From: CALAGJ01 sp964293305 | GTDB lineage: Bacteria > Bacteroidota > Bacteroidia > Chitinophagales > Chitinophagaceae | Assembly (NCBI GenBank): GCA_964293305.1 | Contig: CAXYYO010000065.1 | Span: 1-7,267 of the forward strand | Direction of reading: 5' to 3' | DNA: 7,267 bases | Shown here: positions 6,428-7,267 of the stretch, in pieces | How positions within the stretch are numbered: the first letter of the stretch is position 1 | Layout of the letters: each line of letters opens with the position of its first letter | Translations under genes and position numbers: made by a program | Notes under the pieces: model-generated | Databases searched by the model: none | The model's input: the letters and a program-made list of their open reading frames with translations, nothing else | Told to the model about the DNA's origin: nothing

Positions 6428-7267
6428 ATGAGCCAAAATAGCAATACCGAAGATACCATTGATTTAAAAGAGCTGTTTTTTTCACTCATTGCGCAATGGA
6501 AACTCATTGCACTATGCGTCATTTTAAGCTTGGTCTGCGCATTACTCTATTTAAGAACCACGCCTGATACTTATGCAGTGGATGCATTGGTACAAGTTGA
6601 AGAAAGTAAAGGCACCTCGGCAGCTTTACTGGGTGATCTATCCAGCATGATTGAGCAGAAGCAACCCGCTCAAACTGAAATCGAGCTGCTTAAATCACGC
6701 TTAGTACTGGGTTCTGTCATTAAAGATCTAAATTTAGATTTAAAAATTTCCGGTACAGAAAATAGTTTTTTTAATCGTTTACTCAGTCCACATGACTATC
6801 AAACCACATATAATAAAAACGCCGTTATTTTTAAAGATGATGCCAAGTCTTTTGATGTTCGAAAGTTTGACATTCCAACCTATTATCTAGATAAGAACCT
6901 GCTGCTCAATTTTAATGGCAATAAATACACATTAACAGATGCAAAAACCAAACAAGTCATTTTTAGTGCAGTAACCAACCAAGAAAGCCAGCATACATCG
7001 GAATATGGTACTTGGAAGATTGCCCTCTATACGCAAGATCAACTCAAAAATACTTATAATATTGAAAAAATGTCTTTGCCTGCAGCAATGCTTTCAATTA
7101 CAGAGAATTATTCTGTGGCTGAAAAAGGTAAATTGACCGGTATTTTAGGTTTAAATTACCAAGGTCAAGACAAAGAACACATTACCAATGTCCTCAACTC
7201 GATTCTTGTGGCTTATATAGCTAAATTTTTAATAATATATCACAATAGGTCTTATGGGATACTCAAC
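6428..7267 (+). CDS. wzc: Wzc tyrosine autokinase / polysaccharide co-polymerase, partial and apparently interrupted
   Basis: Wzc is the inner-membrane PCP-2a protein that sets capsule chain length, contacts Wza, and autophosphorylates on a cytoplasmic C-terminal kinase domain. The frame is open from ATG 6428 to the window end (280 codons), while full proteins are about 720-740 residues. Visible parts are a short cytoplasmic N-terminus with IDLKELFFSLIAQWKLI (11-27), the first membrane helix (about 26-43), and the periplasmic Wzz-like domain with VDALVQVEES (51-60), QTEIELLKSR (82-91) and the HITNVLNSILVAY segment ending at residue 263. There the family continues with a QNIERKS-like coiled-coil start, but this sequence reads IAKFLIIYHN, which is not Wzc-like in any frame. 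Recognisable wzc therefore ends near base 7216. The kinase domain (Walker motifs, tyrosine tail) is not in the window. It starts 18 bases after wzb with only a weak Shine-Dalgarno sequence. Confidence 0.88.
   Translation, partial: MSQNSNTEDTIDLKELFFSLIAQWKLIALCVILSLVCALLYLRTTPDTYAVDALVQVEESKGTSAALLGDLSSMIEQKQPAQTEIELLKSRLVLGSVIKDLNLDLKISGTENSFFNRLLSPHDYQTTYNKNAVIFKDDAKSFDVRKFDIPTYYLDKNLLLNFNGNKYTLTDAKTKQVIFSAVTNQESQHTSEYGTWKIALYTQDQLKNTYNIEKMSLPAAMLSITENYSVAEKGKLTGILGLNYQGQDKEHITNVLNSILVAYIAKFLIIYHNRSYGILN
7217..7267 (+). mobile_element. Probable left end of an insertion sequence in wzc (IS630-like?)
   Basis: These last 51 bases replace the expected wzc sequence. They begin in a TATATA run, which suits the TA target used by IS630/Tc1-type elements. 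About 35 very AT-rich bases follow without Wzc-like coding, then AATAGG as a ribosome binding site and ATG at 7254. A short leader before a transposase start is usual for small insertion sequences. The terminal inverted repeat cannot be tested because the other end lies outside the window. Alternatives are a different insertion sequence, a recombination junction or an assembly error. Confidence 0.4.
7254..7267 (+). CDS. Possible transposase start (IS630-like), first codons only
   Basis: The frame reads M-G-Y-S plus two bases before the window ends. TAGG sits six bases upstream of the ATG. Many IS630-family transposases open with M-x-Y-S followed by D-F/L-R, so this fits. Four residues are far too few for a firm call, which rests mainly on the break in wzc just upstream. 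Confidence 0.25.

Overview
The window looks like one side of a Wzx/Wzy-type capsule (K) locus from Acinetobacter or a close Moraxellaceae relative. The grounds are low GC overall, the capsule export genes wza-wzb-wzc diverging from a sugar-nucleotide gene pair of the tviB/tviC (gna/gne-like, wbpO/wbpP) type, and the protein sequences themselves. The species cannot be fixed from the sequence.

Layout. Positions 1-4320 hold four tightly packed genes on the minus strand. In transcription order they are a UDP-HexNAc 6-dehydrogenase (tviB, 4320-3043), a UDP-HexNAc/HexNAcA 4-epimerase (tviC, 3015-1996), a Wzx-type repeat-unit flippase (1989-787) and a GT4-family glycosyltransferase whose C-terminal part runs off the left edge (781-1). 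A 555-base intergenic region (4321-4875) follows. It is extremely AT-rich on the tviB side and closer to average on the wza side, where it carries a 12-bp near-perfect direct repeat and possible promoters for both operons. The plus strand then carries wza (4876-5979, GTG start), wzb (5981-6409) and the first part of wzc (from 6428).

How they work together. TviB and TviC would make UDP-GlcNAcA/UDP-GalNAcA-type donors. The glycosyltransferase adds a sugar to the lipid-linked repeat unit, Wzx flips the unit across the inner membrane, and Wza (outer-membrane channel), Wzc (tyrosine autokinase/co-polymerase) and Wzb (its phosphatase) control chain length and export. No Wzy polymerase or initiating transferase lies inside the window.

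The most notable point is at the right end. The Wzc reading stops resembling Wzc after codon 263 (about base 7216), and the last 51 bases are unrelated AT-rich DNA. They contain a Shine-Dalgarno-like motif and an ATG opening M-G-Y-S, which resembles the start of IS630-family transposases. The best reading is an insertion sequence interrupting wzc, with a misassembly or other rearrangement as alternatives. I saw no clearly undescribed system; the rest is a recognisable capsule locus.
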